Assembly: GCF_023721755.1 (NCBI RefSeq)
Contig: NZ_JAMDLH010000006.1
Location: 271,473-335,472, forward strand
Direction: 5' to 3'
DNA length: 64,000 nt
Source: Pleomorphomonas sp. NRK KF1
GTDB taxonomy: Bacteria > Pseudomonadota > Alphaproteobacteria > Rhizobiales > Pleomorphomonadaceae
The first letter of the stretch is position 1. The number at the start of each line of letters is the position of its first letter. The notes beneath the pieces are model-generated. The model saw nothing but the letters and a program-made list of their open reading frames with translations. It did no database searches and was not told the DNA's origin. The position numbers were made by a program, and so were the translations under genes. Of the stretch, positions 10,189-18,647 are shown piece by piece.

Positions 10189-11442
10189 ATGATGCAAAAT
10201 GAAAAGATCGCGATTATTGCAGACGACTATACCGGGGCTGGAGATGCAGGTATTCATTTCGCCCGTTTCGGTCGCAAGATCGAACTATTGCTGCATGCTG
10301 ACGCGATTGATCGGAGGTGTCTGGATAATACCGACATCGCCCTGACCAGCGAGACGCGCTTCCTCAATCCCGCGGAGGCGGGAAACGTGGTTCTCGACAT
10401 GGTCCGGCGGTGCCGGGCTGTCGGATACGAACGCATTTTCAAGAAGATAGACTCGACCATGCGCGGCAATCCGGGCAGCGAGGTGGAAGCCGTGCTGTTG
10501 GGAACCGGGCTTGCCGCCGCCCTCATCTGCACCGCCATGCCGAAAACCGGCCGGACCTGTGCTGACGGCGTGATCTATCTTGACGGCGTACCGCTGCACC
10601 TGAGCGAGATCGGGCGCGATCCTTTCCATCCTCTTTCGAGCTCGAACGTTGCCGACCTGCTCCGCCTGCAGACCGATCTGCCGATCGGATTCATCGGGCT
10701 AAAGGACATCGAAGCGGGTGAGGCGACACTTCGGCGGACGATAGCGTCCATGCTGGACCGTGGCGTCAGGCTGATCGTTGCCGACGCCGTCGAGGATGGC
10801 CATCTGGCGGCCTTGGCGCAGCAACTCAAATCAGGTGACCTGCTGCCCGTTGGGGCAGGAGGCTTCGCCGAGGCGCTTGCGCGCCTCAGCGCACCGGAGG
10901 GGTTGGCGGTGGCGGCGCGCAGGGTAGCGCTCCATCGGCCGATCGTTTCCGTGGTCGGCAGCCTGACGGAGGTATCGCGTCGCCAGGCGACCCATGCCGA
11001 CAAGAGCGGTCTGTTCCGGACCATCGACATCCGCTCGGATGCACCGCCGGCCGACATTCGAAGCGCTTGCGAGGCGCGGCTCAGCGAACCCGACGGGAGC
11101 CAGCCGAACATTCTTCTCCGGGTGGTGAATGGCGAGCGATCGGGCAAGATTTCCCGCGAGGATGGCGAGCGGGTCGCCGAAAAGCTCGGCTATGCCACCG
11201 CCAGCATCTGCGATCTCGTATCGTGCCGGACGATCGTCTCGACCGGTGGCAGCACGTCGATGGCGGTTGCCGAAGCGCTCGGCATCGAATCGGTCGATCT
11301 CATCGACGAAATCATGCCGGGTATCGTCGTCGGTGCCTGCAACCGGCCAAACGGCGACATAGAGTGGTTCATTTCCAAAGCCGGCGGCTTCGGAGATGAA
11401 AGCCTGCTGACCGAGATCGACGCCCGATGCATCGGAGCGTGA
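10189..11442 (+). CDS. DUF1537 family four-carbon acid sugar kinase-like protein
   Basis: A 417-residue protein with the two-domain DUF1537 layout: an N-terminal domain opening with IADDYTGAGD and the FKKIDSTMRGNPG segment typical of OtnK/DtnK kinases, and a C-terminal nucleotide-binding domain with the STGGSTS loop. Characterised members phosphorylate D-threonate, L-threonate, erythronate or 3-oxo-tetronates. The usual partner PdxA2 dehydrogenase or OtnI/OtnC genes are not in the window, so the substrate may differ. Tandem ATG codons occur at 10189 and 10192, with a GGGAG element some 12 bases upstream. It belongs to the transporter-sialidase gene set. Confidence 0.87.
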   Translation: MMQNEKIAIIADDYTGAGDAGIHFARFGRKIELLLHADAIDRRCLDNTDIALTSETRFLNPAEAGNVVLDMVRRCRAVGYERIFKKIDSTMRGNPGSEVEAVLLGTGLAAALICTAMPKTGRTCADGVIYLDGVPLHLSEIGRDPFHPLSSSNVADLLRLQTDLPIGFIGLKDIEAGEATLRRTIASMLDRGVRLIVADAVEDGHLAALAQQLKSGDLLPVGAGGFAEALARLSAPEGLAVAARRVALHRPIVSVVGSLTEVSRRQATHADKSGLFRTIDIRSDAPPADIRSACEARLSEPDGSQPNILLRVVNGERSGKISREDGERVAEKLGYATASICDLVSCRTIVSTGGSTSMAVAEALGIESVDLIDEIMPGIVVGACNRPNGDIEWFISKAGGFGDESLLTEIDARCIGA

Positions 11443-11529
11443 CGGGCGACCGCTGCTTGCACAAGTTTACAAATTGGGATTAGTTGTTTCCTGGCCCTTT
11501 CTTGCCGTTCCTATCCGAGGCCAGAGATC

Positions 11530-12261
11530 GTGACGAACCAGAACACAAGGCGCCGGACGACGCTGTCGGACAGCGTCTATCACTCCCTGCTTGGTCGAAT
11601 CTCCAACGGCGAATACCAGGTAAACCAGAAGCTGCCGCCGGAGGCGGTGCTGTCCCAGGAGTTCGGCGTGTCCCGCCCCGTGCTCCGATCGGCTCTCGAA
11701 AGGCTGCGCGAGGAGGGGCTGATCCAGTCGCGACAGGGGGCCGGCAGCTACGTGCGTGGGCCCGTGTCGACCCCGGTCGGCTTTTCTCCCGTCGAGACGC
11801 TGGCCGACATTCAGCGCTGTTACGAGTTCCGGTTGACGATCGAAACCCAGGCGGCCGCGCTTGCCGCCGTGCGGCGTGACGAGACGGCGCTCGCGGGCAT
11901 TGCCGAGGCGCTCGATCTGATGCGGGCGGCGACCGGCTCCCACCAGCATCGCGAGGATGCGGACTTTGCCTTTCACCTGGCGATCGCCCAGGCGTCCAAC
12001 AATCAATACTTCGAGGCGACATTCCGAGCTCTGAGGGAACACATCAATGTCGGCATGCGCCTCCACGGCATGTCGCTGATGACCGGCGGGGGGCTTGAAG
12101 AAACGTTGGCCGAGCACAACGGTCTGTTTGACGCGATATCGACCGGCGACGGGGAAAGGGCTTGCGAGCTGATGCGAGCCCATCTCGAGCACTCGCGTGA
12201 CCGCCTGTTCGGCGGTGGGCTGCTCGATCTTCGCATGTCGCGTCATTCGGCCAGGGGATGA
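11530..12261 (+). CDS. GntR/FadR-family transcriptional regulator (FCD domain)
   Basis: A 243-residue regulator with a winged helix at the N terminus (residues 8-75; the KLPPEAVLSQEFGVSRPVLR segment is the GntR signature) and a helical FCD ligand-binding domain (about 95-225). It starts at GTG 11530. FadR-type regulators commonly repress sugar-acid catabolic genes and respond to the substrate or an intermediate. Its place between the DUF1537 kinase and the MhpD-like gene suggests it acts on this island, alongside the sigma-54 activator, giving two layers of control. Confidence 0.88.
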   Translation: MTNQNTRRRTTLSDSVYHSLLGRISNGEYQVNQKLPPEAVLSQEFGVSRPVLRSALERLREEGLIQSRQGAGSYVRGPVSTPVGFSPVETLADIQRCYEFRLTIETQAAALAAVRRDETALAGIAEALDLMRAATGSHQHREDADFAFHLAIAQASNNQYFEATFRALREHINVGMRLHGMSLMTGGGLEETLAEHNGLFDAISTGDGERACELMRAHLEHSRDRLFGGGLLDLRMSRHSARG

Positions 12262-12402
12262 CGACAAGGCCTCTTCCGTGGCGTTGTCGATGCGCGAAGC
12301 ACTCTCGGACGAGTTGACAGGTCGGGGCAGAAGACATAGCGGCGAGCAGGTATCGTTCGCCGTAGAGACGTGGCCGTCGGGCCGAAGTTGGGAGTTTTTC
12401 GA

Positions 12403-13173
12403 GTGTCTGAGAAAATGGAGTCCGCCGCCGGTCTTGCCGACCTGCTGATCGCCGCACGCCTCAAGGGTGAGAAGCTCACTGGTGACGCGATCGGAAAATT
12501 TGCCCCGACGGATGCGGCGGCAGCCGACGCGGCGCAACTCGCAGTCGCCGCGAAGCTCGGTGCGGTTGGCGGCTACAAGGTGCTTCAGGTGGGTGATGCT
12601 CCCGGTAGCTGGGGCGTCGTTCTTGCTGAACGGATCTTCACGGCACCTGCCAAGGTGGCCTACTCGACCTCTTCGCTCAAGGTCGAAGCCGAGATTGCCT
12701 TTGAGTTCGGACGCGATCTGCCCGGCAAACCGGGCGGGGCGGCCTATACGGCCGAAGACGTGGCCGAGGCGATCACCGGAGCCTTTGCCGCGTTCGAAAT
12801 TCTGGAAAGCCGCCTCGCAGACGATCCGCTTCCGTCGCCACTTCTGGCGCGCGCCGACTTCATGGGCAACTGGGGCCTCGTGAAGAGCTCGCCCGTCGCC
12901 GATTGGCGGCGCCTCGTCCACGCCGACGTGGCCGTTCGGCTGGAAGTTGGAGGGCGCGTTGTCGTCGACCAACGGGGCGGCCATCCCTCCGGCGTGCCAT
13001 CCCATCCGCTGACCTGGCTTGCCAACACGCTGGCGGCTTCCGGTCGGCCGCTTCTGGCGGGAAGTGTGGTGACGACCGGTGCCTTTGGTGGCGGCCACGC
13101 CATCGTATCGGGCGAGACGGCGGTGGCGACGATCGAAGGCTTCGAGCCTATTCGGTTCACGTTGGAAAGCTGA
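12403..13173 (+). CDS. Fumarylacetoacetate hydrolase / 2-keto-4-pentenoate hydratase (MhpD) family protein
   Basis: A 256-residue protein whose sequence resembles MhpD-type hydratases and decarboxylases: the VEAEIAFEFGRDLP segment with the metal-binding glutamates, the FAAFEILESR motif, and the C-terminal HPLTWLANTL element. Family members hydrate, decarboxylate or hydrolyse 2-oxo acids using Mg2+. I chose GTG 12403 because GTTGGGAG lies at 12387-12394; a GTG at 12370 would add eleven residues. In this island it could process the 2-keto acid formed from the imported compound. Exact reaction is unknown. Confidence 0.82.
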   Translation: MSEKMESAAGLADLLIAARLKGEKLTGDAIGKFAPTDAAAADAAQLAVAAKLGAVGGYKVLQVGDAPGSWGVVLAERIFTAPAKVAYSTSSLKVEAEIAFEFGRDLPGKPGGAAYTAEDVAEAITGAFAAFEILESRLADDPLPSPLLARADFMGNWGLVKSSPVADWRRLVHADVAVRLEVGGRVVVDQRGGHPSGVPSHPLTWLANTLAASGRPLLAGSVVTTGAFGGGHAIVSGETAVATIEGFEPIRFTLES

Positions 13174-13260
13174 GCGCCGGGGCGTTCCGGAAAGGTAAAG
13201 GATAAGCTAATGCCGCCTTTAGATTTTCTTTGGGCGGCCTTCAGCGAATTCGACTTTCGT

Positions 13261-13282
13261 ATATGTGGGCGAACGCCTATAT
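13261..13282 (+). promoter_or_regulatory. Imperfect palindrome upstream of the 47-codon gene
   Basis: ATAT-gtg-GGCG-aa-CGCC-t-ATAT forms an operator-like dyad 48 bases upstream of the ATG at 13330, in an AT-rich island of an otherwise GC-rich intergenic region. No clear -35/-10 pair could be assigned. This is a candidate site only. Confidence 0.35.
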
Positions 13283-13329
13283 GGAGGGCGTCGAACGAGG
13301 TTGTTCGGCGCAACGAAAGGAAAACCGAG

Positions 13330-13473
13330 ATGTTCGCCCAGGCTCCCCTCAACAGGACGTTCCGCGAGTCTCGCGCCGTCGAGCGGGACACCACCTATGT
13401 GCGCGGTTTCGGTTCCGAGTTCCGTGAGCGTCAATATGTCCGCACCGGCGGTAGCCGGGTCTCCGGTCTCTGA
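13330..13473 (+). CDS. Small basic protein of 47 residues, unknown function
   Basis: The ATG at 13330 has the RBS AAGGA at 13317-13321 with 8-base spacing, and the gene is followed 33 bases later by an intrinsic terminator, so it has the full layout of an independent small transcription unit in the 444-base gap between the MhpD-like gene and dps. The product is arginine-rich (nine Arg), has no membrane segment or cysteine, and contains the repeated-looking elements RESRAVERD and SEFRERQYVR. I do not recognise a family. The high charge suggests an RNA-binding or stress-related peptide, but that is guesswork. Confidence 0.6.
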   Translation: MFAQAPLNRTFRESRAVERDTTYVRGFGSEFRERQYVRTGGSRVSGL

Positions 13474-13506
13474 TCGGTACGGACGATAGCCGAACTGCTT
13501 GCGCCG

Positions 13507-13546
13507 AGCGCCCGGTCCTTTGGATGTCGGGCGCTTTGCCTTTTTT
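13507..13546 (+). terminator. Rho-independent terminator after the 47-codon gene
   Basis: AGCGCCCG at 13507-13514 pairs with CGGGCGCT at 13528-13535 around a 13-base loop and is followed by TTGCCTTTTTT. The T tract is on the plus strand, so it serves the small gene and not dps. Confidence 0.85.
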
Positions 13547-13568
13547 GGCAAGCCGTCGCTTGGTTGGG

Positions 13569-13598
13569 GGTAGCCCCTTGCCGAGGCGCGGGGCTACC
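13569..13598. other. Stem-loop downstream of dps
   Basis: GGTAGCCCC (13569-13577) pairs perfectly with GGGGCTACC (13590-13598). It lies 19 bases after the dps stop codon but no U tract follows on either strand, so it may be a 3' mRNA stabiliser or weak terminator for dps. Confidence 0.5.
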
Positions 13599-13616
13599 TT
13601 CGTGCGGCGGAACCGA

Positions 13617-14090
13617 TCAGTTCTGCAGGTGCGCCTCGAGGAACCACAGCGCCTTGTCGAGCGCACGCGAATAGCCGGTCAGGATGTCGGCGGTGTCGGC
13701 GTCCCCTGCTTCGTCGGTCTGGTCGATGCCGTCGCGGACCGCCGTTGCTGCCTTGGCGTAGCGTTCGGTCAGCGCCTTGAGGTGCTCATCCTCGGCAGTG
13801 ATGTCCGCCGGATAGGCGGGAAGGCGGCTTGCGGTCGCGACGCCCTGCAGCGTACCGTTGGCAATCCCGCCCAACTGAACGATGCGCTCGGCCACGGTAT
13901 CGATGTTGCCGTCGATTTCGGTCCGGAACCCATCGAGCATCTCATGAATGGCGATGAAGCGCGGCCCTTTCAGGTTCCAGTGCGCCTGCTTGGTCAGCAG
14001 CGCCAGATCGATGCTGTCGGCGAGCAGTGCGCCGAGGACCTCGATCGAAACCTTCTTGGCGTTCGACTTCAGCGTATTGTGGGTCTTCAT
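13617..14090 (-). CDS. dps: Dps-family DNA-protecting mini-ferritin
   Basis: A 157-residue four-helix-bundle protein that forms dodecamers, oxidises Fe(II) with hydrogen peroxide and can shield DNA. The intersubunit ferroxidase site is visible: the histidine in TKQAHWNLKGP and the histidine, aspartate and glutamate in the following IHEMLDGFRTEID segment. Length is normal for the family. ATG 14090 is preferred because AAGGAG lies 7 bases upstream (14098-14103); a GTG at 14096 overlaps that RBS. It stands alone between convergent and divergent neighbours. Confidence 0.93.
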   Translation of the reverse strand: MKTHNTLKSNAKKVSIEVLGALLADSIDLALLTKQAHWNLKGPRFIAIHEMLDGFRTEIDGNIDTVAERIVQLGGIANGTLQGVATASRLPAYPADITAEDEHLKALTERYAKAATAVRDGIDQTDEAGDADTADILTGYSRALDKALWFLEAHLQN

Positions 14091-14393
14091 TTTCACTCTC
14101 CTTCGCTCGCGAATGTCCTGACCGGCCGAGCGGGTTGCCTTGTGAAGGGCTGACCTGTGCCGTCAGCTGCCTGATCTCACAGGGCGAGACGCTCGGATGG
14201 GGTTACCGGTGCGAAACTCACGCGGGCTGGGAGGGTTCCTCTCTCCGCATTCTTACGGAGGAAGGGCCGGATCTGCTGGTGGTTCGAAGACGGCCCTCCC
14301 CAGATGATGTTGGAGCTTCCTACGGAAGAATACGATGTCCAAGCTCGCTGGATTGACCCGACTCAGTTCCCGGTCAATACCATCAATTGAGCC

Positions 14394-14562
14394 GAGGTTC
14401 TCCAGATGCCACAATATCTGGAGCTAAGAGGGAAGCCGGTGCAATGCCGGCGCTGCCCCCGCAACTGTAGGCGGGAAGTGGACGATCCAGGAATGTCACT
14501 GGTGCGACGCACTGGGAAGACGGATCGGCCGCCAAGACCCGCGAGCCAGGAGACCTGCCCCG
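14394..14562 (+). promoter_or_regulatory. Cobalamin (AdoCbl) riboswitch controlling the anaerobic ribonucleotide reductase operon
   Basis: All hallmark elements are present in order: AGAGGGAA at about 14427-14434, the GGTGCAAT...CCGGCGCTGCCCCCGCAACTGTA core at 14438-14469, the CACTGGGAAGACGG element at 14510-14523 and the B12 box AGCCAGGAGACCTGCC at 14544-14559. It is followed by a GC-rich stretch that could form an expression platform before the nrdD start at 14691. In known cases B12 binding switches the gene off, so the class III enzyme would be made when cobalamin is short. The 14091-14393 stretch before it shows no gene; a weak TTGACC element at 14353-14358 could be part of its promoter. 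Confidence 0.95.
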
Positions 14563-14690
14563 GCCTATGAGAAGTTTCCTCGGGCGGGGTGCACCGGTGG
14601 ATCGTCGTCGATGCATGGCCGGAGCGCGCTTCGTCCCTGTCGATAGCGTTCCCTTTCGTTCCCTGCCTCCATACCGGGTGCAGAAGAGCG

Positions 14691-16709
14691 ATGTCGGAAA
14701 TCAGTCCAGTCAAACCGCCTCAACACGTCCTCAAGCGTTCGGGGGCGCTGGTCCCGTTCGATGCCGGCAAGATCCGTTCCGCCATGGAACGCGCCGGTGC
14801 CGCCTCTGGCGAGTTTTCCGGCGGCGAGGCGGAGCTTCTGGCGTTGCAGGCGGTCAAGGTGCTTGCCCATCGCTTTGCCGGACGCGTCCCGTCGATCGAG
14901 GAGATTCAGGACGTCGTCGAGCAGGTTCTGATTTCCGCGAACCACTTCGCCACGGCGCGCGCCTATATCGTCTATCGGGAGCAGAGGGCGCGTCTGCGGC
15001 GCGACGCCAACACTGTCGTCGATGTGGTCGCTTCGATCGACGAGTATCTCGAACGAGCCGACTGGCGGGTCAATGCCAACGCCAATCAGGGCTATTCGCT
15101 CGGCGGCCTCATTCTCAACGTTTCCGGCAAGGTAACGGCCAACTACTGGCTCAGTCACGTCTATCCGCCGGAGGTGGGGCAGGCGCATCGCAACGGCGAC
15201 ATCCATATTCACGACCTCGACATGCTGTCGGGCTATTGCGCCGGCTGGTCCCTCCGCACTCTGCTGACCGAGGGCCTCAATGGCGTGCCGGGCAAGGTGG
15301 AGGCCGGACCGCCCAAGCATCTTTCGAGCGCCGTCGGCCAGATCGTCAACTTTCTCGGCACGCTGCAAAACGAGTGGGCCGGCGCCCAGGCGTTCTCGTC
15401 CTTCGATACCTACATGGCTCCCTTCGTCCGCAAGGACCGGCTTTCCTACGAGGATGTCCGGCAATCGATCCAGGAGCTGATCTACAATCTCAACGTTCCC
15501 TCGCGCTGGGGGACGCAAACGCCCTTCACCAACCTCACCTTCGACTGGGTGTGTCCGGATGATCTGAAGGAACAGGTGCCGGTCGTCGGTGGGGTCGAAA
15601 TGGATTTCCGGTACGGCGATCTCCAGGCGGAGATGGACGTCATCAATCGCGCCTACATGGAGGTGATGACGGCGGGCGACGCCAAGGGCAGGGTGTTCAC
15701 TTTCCCGATCCCCACCTACAACATCACCAAGGACTTTCCGTGGGACAGCGAGAATGCGGCGCGTCTCTTCGAGATGACGGCCAAATACGGGCTGCCCTAC
15801 TTCCAGAACTTCCTTAATTCCGAACTGACGCCGAACATGGTGCGTTCCATGTGCTGCCGGTTGCAGCTCGATCTCCGGGAGCTGTTGAAGCGCGGCAACG
15901 GATTGTTCGGCTCGGCCGAGCAGACGGGGTCGGTCGGCGTGGTCACGGTGAACTGCGCCCGGCTCGGTTATCTTCACAAGGGTGATGAGGCCGGATTGTT
16001 CGATCGGCTCGACGAGCTCCTGGCCATCGGGCGCACCAGCCTCGAGATCAAGCGCAAGACGATCGAGCGACTGATGGACGAAGGGCTCTTCCCCTATACC
16101 AGGCGCTATCTCGGCACGCTGCGCAATCATTTCTCGACGCTCGGCCTCAATGGCGTCAACGAGATGGTCCGCAACTTCACCGGTGATGCGGAGGACATCA
16201 CGACGGAGTGGGGCGAAGCCTTTGCCATCCGCCTGCTCGATCACGTGCGGGCGAAGATGGTCGCTTTTCAGGAAGAGACAGGGCATCTCTACAATCTCGA
16301 AGCAACGCCGGCCGAGGGGACGACCTATCGCTTCGCCCGGGAGGACAAGAAGCGCTTTCCCCGCATTTTGCAGGCCGGTACGCCGGATGCGCCCTATTAC
16401 ACCAACTCCAGCCAGCTGCCCGTCGGCTTTACCGATGACGCCTTCGAGGCGCTCCGTCGGCAGGAACCGCTCCAGACACGCTACACCGGCGGAACGGTGC
16501 TCCACCTCTACATGGGGGAGCGCATTTCGTCGGCGGAGGCTTGCAAGAAGCTGATCCGGCGATCGCTCGAAAACTTTCGGCTGCCCTACATCACCGTGAC
16601 GCCGACGTTCTCGATCTGCCCCAAGCATGGCTACATCGCCGGCGAGCATGAGTTCTGTCCGATCTGCGATGCCGAACGGCTGGCCGCCAAGCGTGCCGCA
16701 GCCGAATGA
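14691..16709 (+). CDS. nrdD: Anaerobic (class III) ribonucleoside-triphosphate reductase, catalytic part lacking the glycyl-radical tail
   Basis: A 672-residue protein reducing NTPs to dNTPs without oxygen. An N-terminal ATP-cone (about 10-100) is followed by the ten-stranded barrel with the IHDLDMLSGYCAGW motif, SMCCRLQ and VTVNCARLGY. Near the C terminus a zinc site is seen at C643, H646, C656 and C659, but the protein then stops after 13 residues: the conserved glycyl-radical segment RVxGY is absent. That segment is encoded by the separate gene at 16732. ATG 14691 has only a weak GAAGAG upstream. It is controlled by the riboswitch above and is followed by the radical-domain gene and nrdG. 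Confidence 0.93.
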   Translation: MSEISPVKPPQHVLKRSGALVPFDAGKIRSAMERAGAASGEFSGGEAELLALQAVKVLAHRFAGRVPSIEEIQDVVEQVLISANHFATARAYIVYREQRARLRRDANTVVDVVASIDEYLERADWRVNANANQGYSLGGLILNVSGKVTANYWLSHVYPPEVGQAHRNGDIHIHDLDMLSGYCAGWSLRTLLTEGLNGVPGKVEAGPPKHLSSAVGQIVNFLGTLQNEWAGAQAFSSFDTYMAPFVRKDRLSYEDVRQSIQELIYNLNVPSRWGTQTPFTNLTFDWVCPDDLKEQVPVVGGVEMDFRYGDLQAEMDVINRAYMEVMTAGDAKGRVFTFPIPTYNITKDFPWDSENAARLFEMTAKYGLPYFQNFLNSELTPNMVRSMCCRLQLDLRELLKRGNGLFGSAEQTGSVGVVTVNCARLGYLHKGDEAGLFDRLDELLAIGRTSLEIKRKTIERLMDEGLFPYTRRYLGTLRNHFSTLGLNGVNEMVRNFTGDAEDITTEWGEAFAIRLLDHVRAKMVAFQEETGHLYNLEATPAEGTTYRFAREDKKRFPRILQAGTPDAPYYTNSSQLPVGFTDDAFEALRRQEPLQTRYTGGTVLHLYMGERISSAEACKKLIRRSLENFRLPYITVTPTFSICPKHGYIAGEHEFCPICDAERLAAKRAAAE

Positions 16710-16731
16710 CCCCCACCGAAGGAGATCCGAC

Positions 16732-16929
16732 ATGAACAAGCCGCTTTCCACCGTCGATACCGCCGTCTCCATCCAGCTCACCGATGACGAGCGCCAGCCT
16801 TGCGAGATCTGGACGCGGGTCATGGGCTATCACCGCCCCGTCTCGTCCTTCAACAAGGGCAAGAGATCCGAGTTCGCCGAGCGTACCTCCTTCACCGAGG
16901 CGAAGAGCCAAGGCGATGTTGCCCGCTGA
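16732..16929 (+). CDS. Separate glycyl-radical domain subunit of the class III ribonucleotide reductase
   Basis: A 65-residue protein that carries what is normally the NrdD C terminus: CEIWTRVMGYHRPV with the radical glycine at residue 32, followed by the FNKGKRSEFAERTSF tail. It has its own ATG with the strong RBS AAGGAGA at 16719-16725, 22 bases after the nrdD stop, so this looks like a true gene split rather than a sequencing error. Its 3' end overlaps nrdG by 14 bases. It should dock into the NrdD barrel and be activated by NrdG, much as the small YfiD/GrcA protein supplies a glycyl radical to pyruvate formate-lyase; that comparison is inference. Confidence 0.85.
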   Translation: MNKPLSTVDTAVSIQLTDDERQPCEIWTRVMGYHRPVSSFNKGKRSEFAERTSFTEAKSQGDVAR

Positions 16930-17542
16930 CCTCGCGGTGGGCGGCTTTGCGCCGCTGTCCACCTGCGATTGGCCGGGCGAACTGGTTGCCACGGTATTCT
17001 GCCAAGGGTGCCCCTTCGCCTGCCGCTATTGCCACAACACCGACCTGATCCCGCCCGGCCCTGGTGCCGGGCCGGATTTCGGGACGATCTTGGCATTGCT
17101 CGACAAGCGGCGCGGCCTTCTCGACGGTGTGGTGTTCTCTGGCGGCGAGCCGACCTTGCAGAGGGCTCTGCCGGAGGCTGCCGCTGCCGTGAGGGCACTG
17201 GGTTTTCAGGTCGGTTTGCACACCGCCGGTCCCTATCCCGGGCGGCTCGTCCGTGTGCTGCCGCTCGTCGACTGGGTCGGCTTCGACGTCAAGGCGCCAT
17301 TCTCCGATTATGACAGGATCACCGGCGTGGCGGGGAGCGGCGAGCGCGCGAAGGCAAGTCTCCTTGCGCTCGTCGAGAGCGGAGTTGCCGTCGATGTTCG
17401 TACGACGGTGCATGCATCGTTGCTGAAAGACGATGATCTCGCTCGTCTTGACGGAGAGCTCGCTTCCGTCGGTCTTGGCCCAACGCGGCGGCAACCGTTT
17501 CGGGCCGAGGGGTGCCGCGATGCCGAACTGCTGGCCGGTTGA
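16916..17542 (+). CDS. nrdG: Anaerobic ribonucleotide reductase activating protein (radical SAM)
   Basis: A 208-residue radical-SAM enzyme that makes the glycyl radical on NrdD. The 4Fe-4S cluster motif CxxxCxxC is at residues 32, 36 and 39 (GCPFACRYCHN) and the SAM-binding GGE motif occurs in FSGGEP. The ATG at 16916 lies inside the end of the glycyl-radical gene, so translation is probably coupled. Its sequence also resembles the broader PflA/NrdG-like group, but the operon makes the NrdG assignment firm. It runs convergently into the RpiR regulator with 24 bases between. Confidence 0.9.
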   Translation: MLPADLAVGGFAPLSTCDWPGELVATVFCQGCPFACRYCHNTDLIPPGPGAGPDFGTILALLDKRRGLLDGVVFSGGEPTLQRALPEAAAAVRALGFQVGLHTAGPYPGRLVRVLPLVDWVGFDVKAPFSDYDRITGVAGSGERAKASLLALVESGVAVDVRTTVHASLLKDDDLARLDGELASVGLGPTRRQPFRAEGCRDAELLAG

Positions 17543-17566
17543 CTCGTCTGCCTTCTCTTCGCGAGG

Positions 17567-18532
17567 CTATTTCCTGGCGATGTCGATCTTGCGGCGCGGG
17601 CGGTGCGTTGCCGGCCGCTTCACCGGGCGGCCGGAGCTGCGCCCATTGGTCGCGGTGTGCCCGATGAAGTCGCCATAAAGGGCGGATACCGCGTTCAGGC
17701 GCGCTTCCACCCCGGGTCCCAGCTCGGCAAACACCGCATTGAAGAGAAGACCGATCAGGCTCGCCATGGCCGACGTGGCGTCCCAGAACTGGTCGAAGTC
17801 GGTGCGGACGACGAACATTTCATCGGCGGCCTCACGCCCCCAGGTGCAATAGGGATCTGTGATCAGCGTTACGTGCGTGCCGGCGGCGCGGGCCGCGATT
17901 CCGAGATGGCGTGCGAGGCGAGAGTAGCGGCGGCCGTCGATGATGACCAAAGCCGCTTCCGAAGGGGTATCGAGCAGAAGTTCGGCGAAGGTACCGTCGG
18001 CGGCGTCCATCAGATGCACGCCCGGCCTGAGATAGGAAAGGCCGTGAGCAAGATAGGCGGCATGGCCGCGTTCGGTCTGGAAACCGGCGACGAAGACCTT
18101 CTTCGAGTGCGCGAGTCGTGTGGCTGTGGCCTGAAAGGCGGGTGTTGCCGCCAACTCGTGGTTGGCGACGATCGCTGCGATCTCTCTTTCGAGAGCTCGG
18201 CTTTCTCCGCTTCGGTTGCGTTTGGCGAAATCTCGTAGCCGATCGCCGATCAGAAAGGCGCGATCGCCGAGATCGCCTCGAAGCGACGCCTTGAGATCCT
18301 TGAAATGGCGAAAGCCGATGGCGCGACAGTAACGGCCGACCGAAGCTTCGGAAACTCCGATGCGTCGGGCAACCGAGCCGGCGGTCTCGAAGGGCAGGCT
18401 TGCGAGATCGCTCAGGAAGAAGCTGGCAATGGCTGCTTCCGTCCGTGTGGCGGCGGCAAGACTCTCCTCGATGCGGCGCCGAAGGTCGGCGCCCAGCTCC
18501 GCCGGTTCCCTTGCGTCGCCTTGTTCCTTCAC
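17567..18532 (-). CDS. MurR/RpiR-family transcriptional regulator
   Basis: A 321-residue regulator with an N-terminal HTH_6 domain (about 10-85; SVARRIGVSEASVGRYCRAIG is the recognition helix region) and a SIS sugar-phosphate-isomerase-type domain (about 125-265). SIS domains of this family bind phosphosugars, but many rhizobial members control amino-acid or amino-sugar genes. It is divergent from the enolase-superfamily racemase gene with a 115-base shared upstream region, so it probably controls that pair. A long basic C-terminal tail (about 300-321) is unusual. Confidence 0.88.
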   Translation of the reverse strand: MKEQGDAREPAELGADLRRRIEESLAAATRTEAAIASFFLSDLASLPFETAGSVARRIGVSEASVGRYCRAIGFRHFKDLKASLRGDLGDRAFLIGDRLRDFAKRNRSGESRALEREIAAIVANHELAATPAFQATATRLAHSKKVFVAGFQTERGHAAYLAHGLSYLRPGVHLMDAADGTFAELLLDTPSEAALVIIDGRRYSRLARHLGIAARAAGTHVTLITDPYCTWGREAADEMFVVRTDFDQFWDATSAMASLIGLLFNAVFAELGPGVEARLNAVSALYGDFIGHTATNGRSSGRPVKRPATHRPRRKIDIARK

Positions 18533-18647
18533 GCCAGACTCCTCCGTTTCCGAGATGAGTGACGCTGACAGGGAAATTGCGAACTGTCAATCTTGCAAAG
18601 AAACTTGCAGAGGCCTAGGGTCCCGGGGCATTCTCGGAGGTCCTGCC

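Noticed and set aside
14565..16823. A 752-codon minus-strand open frame opposite nrdD
   Set aside because: Antisense of a well-supported NrdD sequence, without domain motifs.
16619..16929. Sequencing frameshift as the explanation for the NrdD split
   Set aside because: The second part has its own ATG and a well-spaced strong RBS, and the sequence between the two parts does not read as a conserved linker in either frame. Not excluded without read data.
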